64,000 nucleotides of DNA from Chaetomium olivaceum (lineage: Eukaryota > Ascomycota > Sordariomycetes > Sordariales > Chaetomiaceae). Positions within the stretch are counted from its first letter, which is position 1, and every line of letters starts with the position of its first letter. A program made the translations under genes and the position numbers. The notes below the pieces were generated by a model. The model ran no database searches. It saw only the letters and a list, made by a program, of their open reading frames with translations, and had not been told where the DNA came from. Below, in pieces: positions 1 to 10,630 of this stretch. Location: assembly GCA_039881045.1 (NCBI GenBank), contig JAYWVB010000053.1, forward strand, positions 1-64,000, written 5' to 3'.

Positions 1-801
1 GTCGATTCAAGGAACGAACGCCAGGCCTAAGTAGCATGGATGGCTGGCTCTCGACGACGGTATTGGGCCATTTTCTGGAACATATTTATTATTGGGACGG
101 CTGCGAAAGGGGGAAAATGATAAATTTACTTTTTTTTACAACAAAAGGAGCGCAGTAAAATGGACATTTAGTTATTTATATGGGGTATCTCATTCTTAGT
201 CTCCCTCGCCGTTCTTTTTCCATCTATGTTGGCCTATATTCCACAGCCATGTCCCTCATTCAACCCGACCCCGTTGCGAAAGATAGGTGCTATCCAAATC
301 CATCCATAGCCAGGGAACATGCTGCCTGCCAGCAATCGAAGAGCAAGCAAACAGAGGGCTGTGGGATGAAGGTTAAGTGTGACTGCGGCGGGTGTTAGCT
401 CCCTTGGTTTTGAGCACGTAAGACGCAGTAGTCGCTAACCCATTCTGAAAAATACCCATGGCCGCTCAAACTAGTTAGAGCTTAGGGTTATGAAGCTTTG
501 TCACCCATCGTTCCGTTGGCCGCATAGCCCAGAGTACTCGTACCCTTGCAGAGAGGAAAACCTCGGGGTGGTGGGCTTCCTAAGACCGATGTTGTGATCC
601 GCAGCGCCGCCGAACACCACGATCGCTTTCCAACTCTCGCTCTCGGAGCATGATGCGTGCAAGGCTCGGCACCCCAGCCGGCCAGTACTCTGACGCTTAC
701 ACCTTCGCGTAGCCCTTTCGCGGCGGGCCCAACCCCGTGCATGAGCCGCACAGCCCAAACCCAGCCCACATCCCATCGCGTATTACACACGCAGTCCCCG
801 C
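1..801. other. intergenic, no gene seen
   Basis: No ORF with recognisable homology is seen on either strand. The stretch lies downstream (3') of the minus-strand SF3B4 gene and presumably holds its 3' UTR at the right edge. The first 200 bases are AT-richer than the rest. Confidence 0.6.
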
Positions 802-2102
802 TCACACTAACGCCTCCCAAAACCCGGCAGGCGGCGGCACCGCCCCAAACCCGGCGGCGGCATGAACCCCGGCGGGGGGGATCGGCGCACCCGGAGGCGG
901 TATACCACCAGCACCTCCCGGAACACCCGCAAACCCGCCGGGCGGCGGCGGCGGCATGCCAGGGTACATCGGGGGCGGCACCCCCAGCTGGCCGCCCGGA
1001 CCAGGCGGTCCTCCCGGCGGGCCACCGGCAGGGAAGCCCGAGGGTGGTGGTGGCGGGTGATGGGGGAAGCCGCCGACGGGGCCGCCGAAGCCGGCGTGGC
1101 TTGGTGGTGGGCGTGCGGGGAGGCCGGAGGGCGCCGGCGGCAGGCCGGCAGAGCCGACCATGGGTGCGCGGGGACCGCCGCCACCGCCGCTGTTGCTGCC
1201 GCTGCTGGTGTTGAAGGAGGGTGGTGGGGGCCCGGGGCGGCCGCCCATGCCTGCGGGTCCGGGGGGGAGAGAGCCGTAGGGGGCGGGCGAGGGCATGCCG
1301 GCGCTGAGGGGGGTGATGGGGGGCATGGCGGTGGAGGGATGGTCGAGGGCGGGTACGGCGGGGCCGGTGGGGGGCGCGTTGGCTTGTTGTGCGGACGAAG
1401 CGGACATGTGGAAGGCGGGCGGGAGGACTTGTTGCTCGGGCACGATGTTGTGTTTTTTGCCCTCGGCGGCGAGCTTGCGCTCGGCTTCGTCGCCGTGGCG
1501 CTCGCCCTTGCCGTCTTTTTTGTAGGCGTATTCGACTGTGATGGACTTGCTCAGGAGGTATTGGCCGTTCATGGTGGCGACGGCGGCGTCACTGGCTTCG
1601 AACGAGTCGAAGCTGACGAACCCGTAGCCCTTGGAGATATTGTTGTCATCACGCACGATGTTGGGCTGGCGCAGGATCTGGCCGAACTGGCTGAAGGTGT
1701 CATAGAGAATCTTCTCGTCGACCTGGGGGTCGAGGTTGTTGATGAACAGTTCGGCACCGATGTCGACCGTCTTCTGCTTGTCGGCGCTCGCCTTGTTGAC
1801 GCGGATGGGCTTGCCCAGATGCGGATGCCATTAAGGACCTTGGAGGCGTACTCGGCTGAGGCGGGGGTATCGAATTCGACGAAACCGTAACCTTGATGGG
1901 TTTGCGAGACGCGATCCTGCGGCATGTGAACCTGGCGCACGGGGCCGACCTGGGTCATCAGCTCCGAGAGCAGCTCCTGGGTGAAGCGTTCGTCAATGTT
2001 GCCGACGTAAACCGTCGCATCCTTATTTTGCTCCCTGGAGATGTGAGTAGAGTTTCTTAATGAGAAGGAAATGTAATCTCTAGCTTACCAATGCTTGGAC
2101 AT
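802..2102 (-). CDS. HSH49: Splicing factor 3b subunit 4 (SF3B4/Hsh49), frameshifted in this sequence
   Basis: Core SF3b protein of the U2 snRNP, which helps tether U2 to the pre-mRNA near the branch site in the nucleus. Two exons: 2089-2102 (encoding MSKHW with the next exon) and 802-2034; the intron 2035-2088 has a GTAAGC donor and CAG acceptor. RRM1 starts at about residue 10 (DATVYVGNID) with RNP1-like HQGYGFVEF. RRM2 is at about residues 97-175 (ELFINNLDPQ, then KGYGFVSFDSF). A long Pro/Gly-rich tail follows, as in the family. One base is missing at about 1813-1818: the coding strand reads on from NGIRI into nonsense, whereas the family-typical GKPIRVNKAS follows in the next frame. Adding one base gives 1248 nt, or 415 aa. 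It lies head-to-head with TOM7, 420 bp apart. Identity is certain; whether the break is real or an assembly error is not. Confidence 0.93.
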
Positions 2103-2522
2103 TTTGGCGGCAGGATCTCGGATACCCGCGGTGTTCTGTTGGTTTGTGTTTGGAGATGCAACTTGTATAAAATCTGACCAGTCGCGAAAGTCGCGAAGGC
2201 CACCAATGAATGTATCACCGTGGTTGAACGCTTGGCGGAGTTTTCTGTAGCGAAGCTTGCACAGGCGATTTACAGGGGTGCTCTGCCCAGGTGGGTGGGG
2301 CAACTGTCGCCGTGCCAAGGCCTGGCCCGCGACCGCCCAAAAATCGATTCTGCCGCAATCCATCGTCACCCAAGACCCAGGACGAGTTGCCCACCATCGA
2401 GACCCATCGCCCACATCACGGTTCCCCACGAAATAGTAGGTACATCTCCTCGCACCCCGACACTTTAAGCGGCACTCTGACAGGATACACAGCCCCGACA
2501 TTCCGAGGAATCGCCCTTCAAT
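2103..2522. promoter_or_regulatory. shared intergenic region SF3B4/TOM7
   Basis: A 420-bp gap between the divergent start codons of SF3B4 (-) and TOM7 (+). It must contain both 5' UTRs and promoters. No specific factor site is assigned. Confidence 0.5.
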
Positions 2523-2916
2523 ATGTTCGCCCTTTCCGAAGAGTCCAAGGTTCGTTCGTATTCGGAGCTCTTCAATGCTGGCATAGTGGTGGTTAACATA
2601 CTAGGAACAGGAGCGCATTGGCAAGATCATTGAGATCTCGCGTGTTGCCATTCACTAGTACGTGGGGGTTGATTTGACAGCCCCGGGATACAGGATGCTA
2701 ACCCATAGCAGTGGCTATCTGCCTCTGATCCTCTACCTTGGTATGTCAACGGCGACGATGGCATCCCCACCGTGAGAAACCTTGCTGACTCTCGCACCTA
2801 CAGGCTACACTCGCAGCGACCCTAGGCCATCCATTATCCGGTATGTTTGTCCCCGAAGTGTGCTTCCCGCGACCGCCACTAACTGTTGCCGTAGCCTTCT
2901 CTCCCCGCTCTCCTAA
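2523..2916 (+). CDS. TOM7: Mitochondrial import receptor subunit Tom7
   Basis: Small tail-anchored subunit of the TOM complex in the mitochondrial outer membrane, which modulates assembly of the translocase. I assembled it from five exons: 2523-2549, 2611-2657, 2712-2740, 2804-2840 and 2895-2916 (162 nt, 53 aa). Introns are 61, 54, 63 and 54 nt; the first has a GTTCGT donor, the others GTACGT or GTATGT, all end in AG, and CTAAC or CTGAC branch sites are visible in introns 2 and 3. The product starts MFALSEESKERIGKIIE and continues with a hydrophobic segment (HYGYLPLILYLGYTR, about residues 24-38) and the family-typical RPS tail ending LSPLS. Yeast Tom7 has the same order (SDESKERI, HYGW, LYLGW, RP). 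No exon is long enough to appear as a long ORF, so the gene is easily missed. Confidence 0.93.
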
Positions 2917-3414
2917 ACAATCACACCACGATGGATTCGCTATTACACGCATTGTATCAGTACAACAACGACCGGCAGCCAACCCAGGGTGGAGGCGCCG
3001 CGACATAACGACAGGGGCAGATGGGGGTGGAGGATGGTAGGGAATGGGAACTGGACTGCAGGATACCATGACCAAAACTGTACAACTATCATAATAACGG
3101 ACCAACTCCGCCATGATGAACCAGGCATAAACAAAAGTGCCTTGATTTTAAGCTGAATTTCAATGGGCTCTCTCTTGCAGTAAATCCCCTATATCTTGGG
3201 TTCCCGGAATGGCCGGCCATATGGCTCTCGGTATTTCTTTGTTCGGCCGAGGGTGGCCGGGGCCGGGATGTTTACTCTGGGCCCTTGCGTCATACCTTTA
3301 GAATCTTTTTTCTAATCGCTGACAATTGCGACCACCCCTCGACATGCTCAACCTAAAAAAGGAGAATATGTCATTTTTTCCACCGGACATGTAGCGACAA
3401 CCACCAACGTCTCT
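2917..3414. other. intergenic between TOM7 and FLX1-like
   Basis: About 500 bp containing the TOM7 3' UTR and the promoter of the carrier gene. No further gene is seen. Confidence 0.5.
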
Positions 3415-4557
3415 ATGACGAAAACCAAAGATGCGGGCCTCTCCCCCGCCCTCGTCGAGACGGTCGCCGGGCTCTCGGCCGGTTCCATGGCCACCTTGAT
3501 CGTCCACCCGCTCGACATTGTCAAGACACGCATGCAGAGTATTTACCCTATTTTGCTATTTCCTCGTTAATCGGCCTCTGTATCAGTCCAACTAACGCCC
3601 TCCTCAGTCTACCGCACCGCCCTCTCCACTTCCACCACCGCCTCCCCCCCAACCACCGTCTCCCTCATCCGCACCCTCGCCCGCACCGACCGCCCGCTCG
3701 CCGCCCTCTACCGCGGCCTCACCCCCAACCTCCTCGGCAACGCAACCAGCTGGGCCTCCTTCTTCTTCTTCAAATCCCGCCTCGAGCGCGCCATCGCCCA
3801 CCTGCGCCCCCTTCCCCCCGCGACAACCACCACCACCACCACCACCTCAACCACCACCCCCTCCTCCTCCCCCTCCACAAAAAAACCACAACAAACAACC
3901 GCCCAAATCAAACAGCGCCTCACCCCGCTCGATTTCTTCCTCGCCTCCCTCGGCGCCGGCGCCCTCACCCAGGTGCTCACCAACCCCATCTGGGTGCTCA
4001 AGACCCGCATGCTGTCCTCCGACCGCGCCACCGCCGGCGCCTACCCTTCCATGTGGGCCGGCGCCGGCCGCCTGCTGCGCGAAGAAGGGGTCAAGGGGTT
4101 TTATAGGGGCCTGGGCGTCGGGATGCTGGCGGTGAGTCATGGCGCGGTGCAGTTTGCGGTTTATGATCCGGCGAGGAGGGTTTATTTGAGGAGGAGGGGG
4201 TTGAGGGAGGGGGGTGGGCAGAGGTGTGGGGGTGGTGGGGAGGGGGTGGTGTCGAATGAGGCGACGGTTGTGCTGTCGACGGCGTCCAAGTTGGTGGCGG
4301 GGGCTGCGACCTATCCGTTGCAGGTGCTGCGGAGCCGGCTGCAGCAGCATGATGCCGAGGCGCAGTTTGGGAGGGGGATCTCGGGCGTCGTGAGGAAGTT
4401 GTGGCGGGAGGAGGGCGTGAGGGGGTTCTATCGGGGGGTCATGCCCGGCGTGGTGCGGGTGCTGCCCGCGACGTGGGTTACATTTTTGGTGTATGAGAAT
4501 GTAAAGTATTATCTGCCCAGGTGGGCGGAAGGTGGTGAGGGAAAGGTGGTCTTTTAG
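3415..4557 (+). CDS. FLX1: Mitochondrial carrier, FAD/folate type (Flx1-like)
   Basis: Inner-membrane carrier of the SLC25 family, predicted to move FAD or folate between cytosol and matrix. Exons 3415-3538 and 3608-4557; the intron 3539-3607 is GTATTT...CTCAG. Product 357 aa. The three carrier repeats each show the signature: PLDIVKTR at about residue 35, NPIWVLKTR in the middle, and PLQVLRSR in the third repeat. The Trp variant PIWVLKTR in repeat two is characteristic of the folate/FAD/pyrimidine branch. A Thr/Ser-rich low-complexity insert (about residues 120-150, roughly 3820-3900) lies between repeats one and two and is not usual for the family. Which of the two substrates is carried cannot be decided from sequence. 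Confidence 0.88.
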
Positions 4558-5950
4558 ATTAGACGGGGAGGCGTTCTGTGAGGATAACCTGTGACATAGA
4601 CGGGTTACTTTTCTTGGAAACACACATCATTCTGTAACAACTTGCAGAGTTCCGCGCGAGCGAGGAACTGGCGGACAGTTGCTCGTCGACGTTCCGCTCG
4701 CGGTATACGTATTGCTTGCAGATAAGTTTGTGTGTATTGAGGAGGCAGAATTAAGAAGTAACTAAGAAACATGTAGGACATGGTACCAACGAACGGACAA
4801 CATAGTGCTTGAGAAAGGAATGCTGTCCACACACGTAGGCCCACCTATCCGTTACATGATGCACAACCGGAGCTATTCGTCTGGGAGGCGTTGTTTGATG
4901 GGTAAACTTCCAAAGATAGAGAATATCAGGAACTAATCCTTCTATAAACTACGCAGGCGGGGAGACGAAATTAATCTAGAACTCAGAGTTTCTGTTAGAC
5001 TTTAATATAATAATACATTGCCGTCGAGGGTTGCGTTGCCGACACTTCCTCTAACTGATGCTGTACGTGTGTATATGTGTATAAACATAGCCCCGCTGTT
5101 TGCCTGTTTGGGTGCCCGGCTCTCTATAACAACATTTTATTTTCTCTTTAGCTTTTTCGTAAAAAGCCAGCATCTACCTCTTAGTTCTGTCAACACTTTA
5201 ACTCATCTAATACCCGCTCTTCCAAACTCCTCGGCGTCAAGTAGATGTCAACACTATTTGGTTCCGGGGTTGGACTAACAGTCTCACGGCGAGCTAGCAA
5301 TCACAGCCTAGGCAAGTGGTTGAAGAGTCAAAACACTAACATTTAAATAAAAGAAGTAGGAGACACATCGCGGTATAGACAGTGAGTCTTGGTGGACTAT
5401 GCTACAAACACCCCATTCAACTCGGCATCCATCTTTACATCGAGGCAACACGTCAAGTCAACACATCACGTTAAAACATCAAGCTAACTAAAGTATCAAG
5501 TCATCGTGTTGAGTCAACGACTCAAGACAATCCACAGCGTCAAAACGCCACTCTAGCCAACAGGCATAACCGTTATGCCATATCAGTTTCAGTCCTCTCG
5601 GAACGTTGACAACCATCTTGCTATATCAGCTTAGACCTCGACGGAGTTTTCGTGTCCCGTTCATCCCAGACACAACAGCGGCGAGCGGGCAAAGCGTAAC
5701 TTCATCAGTTGACCAATATGTGAATCTGAATTACCGATGGGGGCTAGCAACGATACGCAATCCGGCGGCCAGTCAATATCTAGCTCTGTAGCCTTTATCC
5801 AGACGCGTATCAATGTGTTTCTTGAGTCTCAACGGGCTCAGAAAACCCCAGTCAACTATCATTACGCTTCCGAGGTCAAGCTCAGGTCAAGCTCAGGTGA
5901 AGTTCAGGTCAAGACCAGGACAAGTTCAAAACAGGAACCCGCACTCGCAC
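4558..5950. other. AT-richer intergenic stretch, possible decayed mobile element
   Basis: Composition is clearly more AT-rich than the GC-rich surroundings, with stops in all frames and no conserved ORF. Such islands in filamentous ascomycetes are often remnants of RIP-mutated transposons, but I could not identify terminal repeats, a primer-binding site or any transposase or reverse-transcriptase motif. At about 5874-5925 there is a short direct repeat built on the unit GTCAAGCTCAG (about four imperfect copies). Confidence 0.35.
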
Positions 5951-7400
5951 TGCCACAACACCATCCCGCAAGAAGGAAGTTCCTGTCCCCGCCGTCCTGC
6001 AACGACGGCGCCCACATTCCCACATTCCCACCACTCCCCTCCATCTCCGTCTCCCCGTCTCTCTCGCCCCCCGCCCTCTTCCATCTTCATCAGTTTGTCA
6101 CTTCTCGCCACGTGCGTCAAGCTTCAAAACAACACGCGCGCCTGCCCCAAATGAGGTCATCTCCACGACACCCACGCTATCGAAAGAAGCCACGCTCGCC
6201 ACGCCCGTCGGAGCAACGACATCAAACTCCCCACCAATCCGGTCTGTCGCCCCATCACGACATGGCCTCTTTCATCGCTCGCCATCCGTCAGCAATCACC
6301 CCATCGGCCCATGTCTTCTTCCTTTCCCCGCCCCCCAGAACAGAACAAGCCCATTACGAAAGTATCTTGATGATGAGCGGGCCAATATTCCCCACACAAC
6401 AACCCAGGGCACCACGGGTTCGCCCCATCCTCCCGTCTCATAATTAAGATCAACCAACACCCGAGACACAAGGGGCAATCCGTCCCCCCATCAAACCCCC
6501 TCCCCCCCGGCTCCGGGTGGCCGATGCCCGACGGCAGCCTAACTAACCGCTGGTTATCGGCATGGCCCCCAAACACCAAGGGAAGTTAGAAGGGGGGAAG
6601 GAAGTGAGGGTGAGAAAGAAAGAGGCAGAGGCAGATAGAAAGAAAGAGGCAGAGGCAGATAGAGAGAAAGGGAAGTGACAAGAGAATCACCGAGATGGCC
6701 GCGCAGCCCGCCCGCGTGGCGGAGTGGCAAGGCGGGAGACGGAGACAGAATGAGAGAGAAAAAACCAAACGATGCAGGCGCCTTCAGACGCATGTGGCCC
6801 AACCCCCGAATAGGGGATGATCAGACGGAGCAGCAGGTACTTCGTAGAACTCAGCCCAACCAACCAGCAGCGTGCCCGTCCCGTCGGTCCAGACCGGAGA
6901 AACAGGAGGCCAGATCATTCAGGCTATCGCCCCCCAATCTTGTGTTGCAGCAGTAGTGGCAGCAGCAGGAGCAGCAATAGCAAGCGGCAGAAGAAGAAGA
7001 AGCTTGCACGCGGAAACATGCTCAAGCCCCTGGGTGCCAGGGGGCGGGAAACTGCAACGTTAGAGCCCCCACCTACTCCTCTGGTGTGCGTGTATGTATG
7101 TAGGTTCGAACGGGATCGACTCCGGAACACACACCCCCCTCCATGTGAAGAGATAGAGCGAGATGGCGAGAGAGCGTAAAGGCGCGAGTAGGATTGGGAG
7201 GTTGAAAGCGGAAGAGGAACCAGACGCCGGCACTGGGAAAACGAGAAAGAGAAAGACAGAACCGAACTTGGCAGGCAGCTTGCCACTACGCACCCGGGTT
7301 CGAAGATCCCATTCCGATTATCCTCCCCGCAGCAAGTCTAGCTAGCCACATTTCGCCGACCCCTATGTGCGACGTAGTTCAAGAGCCGGAACGGGCAAGT
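5951..7400. repeat. low-complexity and microsatellite-rich intergenic DNA
   Basis: Pyrimidine-rich then purine-rich low-complexity DNA. About 6618-6668 holds a near-perfect tandem duplication of a roughly 22-nt GAAAGAGGCAGAGGCAGATA unit. GCAGCAGNAGCAG and AAGAAGAAG runs lie at about 6955-7005. No conserved protein is encoded. Confidence 0.55.
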
Positions 7401-10400
7401 TCACTGACAAGCAGGCGAGGAAGCCGCACTGACGACAGCAGCATTATTCATCAACGAAGACAAAAACGGGGCATGGTGTCACAGCCGAAACAAGACATAC
7501 AGTAGCAGCCAGAAACTAGGAGGAAGTGCACAGGCTTGTCGCGGTAGGCGGCCGCAGCGGCGGGCCGGGCGTGAGACTCAGACCCCCAACTCGCGCTCAA
7601 AGACAACAATCAATCTTGCAGCTTCTGGAGGAGCGAGATTCTGCAGACAGTCTCACCGCCGCCGTGCGCATATGCAGGTACTGTACGACGCGACAGAGTT
7701 TTCCAGCCCTTGCGCAGCCGGAGACGCAACTAGAAGGGCGCCGTCGGAAGGATGCATACATAGGGTGGGAGAAAAGAAAGAATTAGGGATTCAGCCGGGC
7801 CTAGTGTCATGTACGCATGTGTGTATGTCGGTTGGCACGTTCGTAGTCATGGTGCAGTCGAGACGAGACAGCCGCGCATCCACATCCGGCTTCTAGTCAG
7901 CGCCATACCTGCACGTCTGAACAGAGGACTTCTGCATCTAGATCTGTCAGGGGCAGGCAGGCTCAGCTGGGCCTTCCAACGAGTGGCAAGAGAGAACAGG
8001 GCAAGACAGGGCAGAACATGGGCAGGGACAAACAGGGACGCTCCGCCTGTTTGTCTCACAGTCCGATACGTCTAACTAATGCATCGGAGAGGGCATCCGG
8101 CAGAACTTGGGCCGCCGTTTGGGTCTCTTCCCATCACTGGTTATCGAGAGCCGAAGACAGAAAGAAGCGAAGCGAAGCCAAGCACCGGGACGTCCTCGGA
8201 GTCCGTGAGGTCCTCCCCCTCCCCCGCATCGGAGCGGAACAAGTCTGACTACGCAGGCAAAGGCGTTCTGCAACGTCACAACCGGCGGGCCCGCAAGATC
8301 CGCGGAGCACACCTCGGGTTGGTCTCCGGTACGCTAGATCAAACGACGTTTTACGTGCGTAGGCACGATTTGCAGCACGATTCGCGGAGGACAAGCCAGC
8401 CGCCTCGATCGCGGTACTGGAGAAGAGGGCGCAACGCCCAGGCCGGGTAGCGCTGCCGGACTCAGAGCCACGATCCTCGTCCAGCGGAAACTCACGGACC
8501 AAGACGATGATTGCCTTCGCTCCCACAACCGACGCAGCATAGTGCTGTCGATCACCCGGCGGAATATCTCCCACACACGCGTTTCGTTTCGTGGTGGGTA
8601 AGACATATCGCCGAGACGGACGTCAACTCCACTCACTTGAGGTTGACTAGCGGCGGGGAGCTGGGCGGTTGACGAAACGGATTTCAGCAAGGTGGGTTTG
8701 AATGATGAGAAAGCTAGCGTGCTGTGGGCATAAACAAAAGGGGGAAAGAGGCGAAAATGGGCCAAGACGCTGGACCCTGGAGATCATCTCTTGGCTGTGG
8801 ATCATCTCGACACCGCCCACTGGGGAGTGTGTTCTGACAGCAGCACTGCACGACCCGCGACAGGGGAGGGGGCATTCCGCCATCGTTGAGGCTCATCAAC
8901 GCCATTGCCGCGCTGCTGTGGATACCGCAGTCGGGATAGGCCTGCGATACTTCGTATCTCGCTCGAGATTCCGCAAGGAGAGTCCAGGGGAGGAGCTGGG
9001 GGAAGAGACCGGGGAGAGAACAAGGGAGCCCATTGCGGCTGACGGTTGACGGCTCTGCCCGCGCAGTAAGTGGAGATGGGTCCAGCATCTCTTCCCGCGC
9101 CCGTTGGGGTTCGCAGCGCTGAACCGCCAAACGTTGACTTCTTTTGCTGCAACCCCCACTGGGAACGTGCCAGGTCCGTTGGCGGGAAGCGGTTTGAATG
9201 GGAGGACTCGAGAGACTCGAGGGCTCTGGGGGCCATGGGGGAACGACCGAGAGCCCCGGTCGATCTCCATTCTCTAGGGTTGACGGACGTCTTGGCCGCC
9301 ACTGCCGGTTATTGAACAGATTTTCGGGAGCCATCTTGACCAATCCGGGGTAAAATCCAAGGATGAGATACTGGCGGCCTAGATCGGGGGCCATTGAGCG
9401 GAGGCTGGATAAGGGGGTTCCATTGGGTTGCGGCTCCCCAGGAAATTTTCCGTGGGCCCCCCCGGTTGAGCACCCGCAGCAGACGACTGTGACCGTGCTC
9501 CATCAGTCGGCGACGCACTCGGGGACCTGGGAAGGCTCGATACAGAGCTACTGTGTATTGTCCAACGAGGATAAACTGCTGTGGCACGCATCACAACATG
9601 CTCCGTGCCCAGATGCAGGTACCGAGTGCGGAGGCGGCGTTGTGAATGTCCGGGAGCCTGCCGGATCTCGGAGACAGCTGCAGTCAGCAGCTACGGCAAT
9701 CGTCCGGGAAGTTCGAGTCCCAGCGCCCGGCATGTCGGCATTCAGCCGCGCCGCCTCGTGCGGATGCTCGCAGATGCGGGTGCGGATGCAAATGTGAATG
9801 TTGAGTTTTGCTGTCAGTGGCGTTGGTGTTACCATTTGTCCTTCCATCCCAATTTGTTGGGCGATGCTCCGAGAGGGTCACGGCTCCGTGTTGTGTTCCC
9901 GAGTCCCAGCCGACCTGGGAGTGACATATGCATCCTCGAACTCACAGTGGATGGACTTTTGCCCCAAGCTCTTGTTGAAATCGGTACCGTCTCGTTACAC
10001 CGGGGATTTTGGAGTCTGTGGGTTTCCCTAAGGTTGGCCAGGGGTGAGGAAAGGTCAGACATGGCAAGCGGCCCCAGAGCCGTCCCACCCTGCCCTCCCG
10101 GATGAGTCTGTGCCCCCGTGCTGCCCCGAACGAGATTTCCCCGTAGATACGCCCTCCGCGATAAGATCTTGGGAGATCTTACTGCTCGCTCAACCCCTCA
10201 GAACTAATGTCGTCTCGCCCGTCGCCGGTATCGCTCAAAGCAAAACACGCAATCCGCGCTAGGCGCACCATGCCATGCAACTCCTTTTGCGGTCTGGAGG
10301 GGGGGGGAAAGCTCGTCTCGAGGTCGTCAGGGTACACGCATCCTACTTTTTTCTTCCCCGCCCCCACCGAGGAAGTTGGGGGGAGGGGCAGGATTTGCGG

Positions 10401-10567
10401 ATGGCTGCAACATGGGCTTGCCAATCCTCTGCCCGAAGCCGATGACGAGCCGACCATGCAGGCTGCAGAGCAGAGGTGATCTGCTGTGGGACATCACCGT
10501 CGATGTGACATTGACCTCATCATATCCCTTGTTCCTTTGCCCAATACAATGGCGCAGGGCCTTGGGG

Positions 10568-10630
10568 GTCTTGTTGTTGGTGTTGTTGGTACTGTTGTTC
10601 TTGTTGTTGTTGTTGTTTTTGTTTTTGTCG
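10568..10630 (+). repeat. GTT-rich microsatellite
   Basis: Interrupted (GTT)n and (GTTTTT)n run, starting around TCTTGTTGTTGGTGTTG. It translates to poly-Val/Leu and explains the spurious hydrophobic ORFs here. Confidence 0.8.

Noticed and set aside
862..1890. 342-codon antisense ORF over SF3B4
   Set aside because: Mirror of the Pro/Gly-rich tail; the real gene is on the other strand.
802..2102. SF3B4 as a pseudogene
   Set aside because: Only one base is missing, both RRMs are otherwise intact, and the same type of defect occurs in nine other places in the window.
5737..6447. 236-codon ORF on the plus strand
   Set aside because: Low-complexity Pro/Ser/His composition and overlap with a competing frame; no codon pattern like neighbouring genes.
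8714..9394. 226-codon ORF on the minus strand
   Set aside because: No domain, and overlapping ORFs of similar length occur in two other frames of the same strand.
9640..9735. tRNA-like B box (AGTTCGAGTCC)
   Set aside because: No matching acceptor stem or A box upstream; the flanks do not fold into a cloverleaf.
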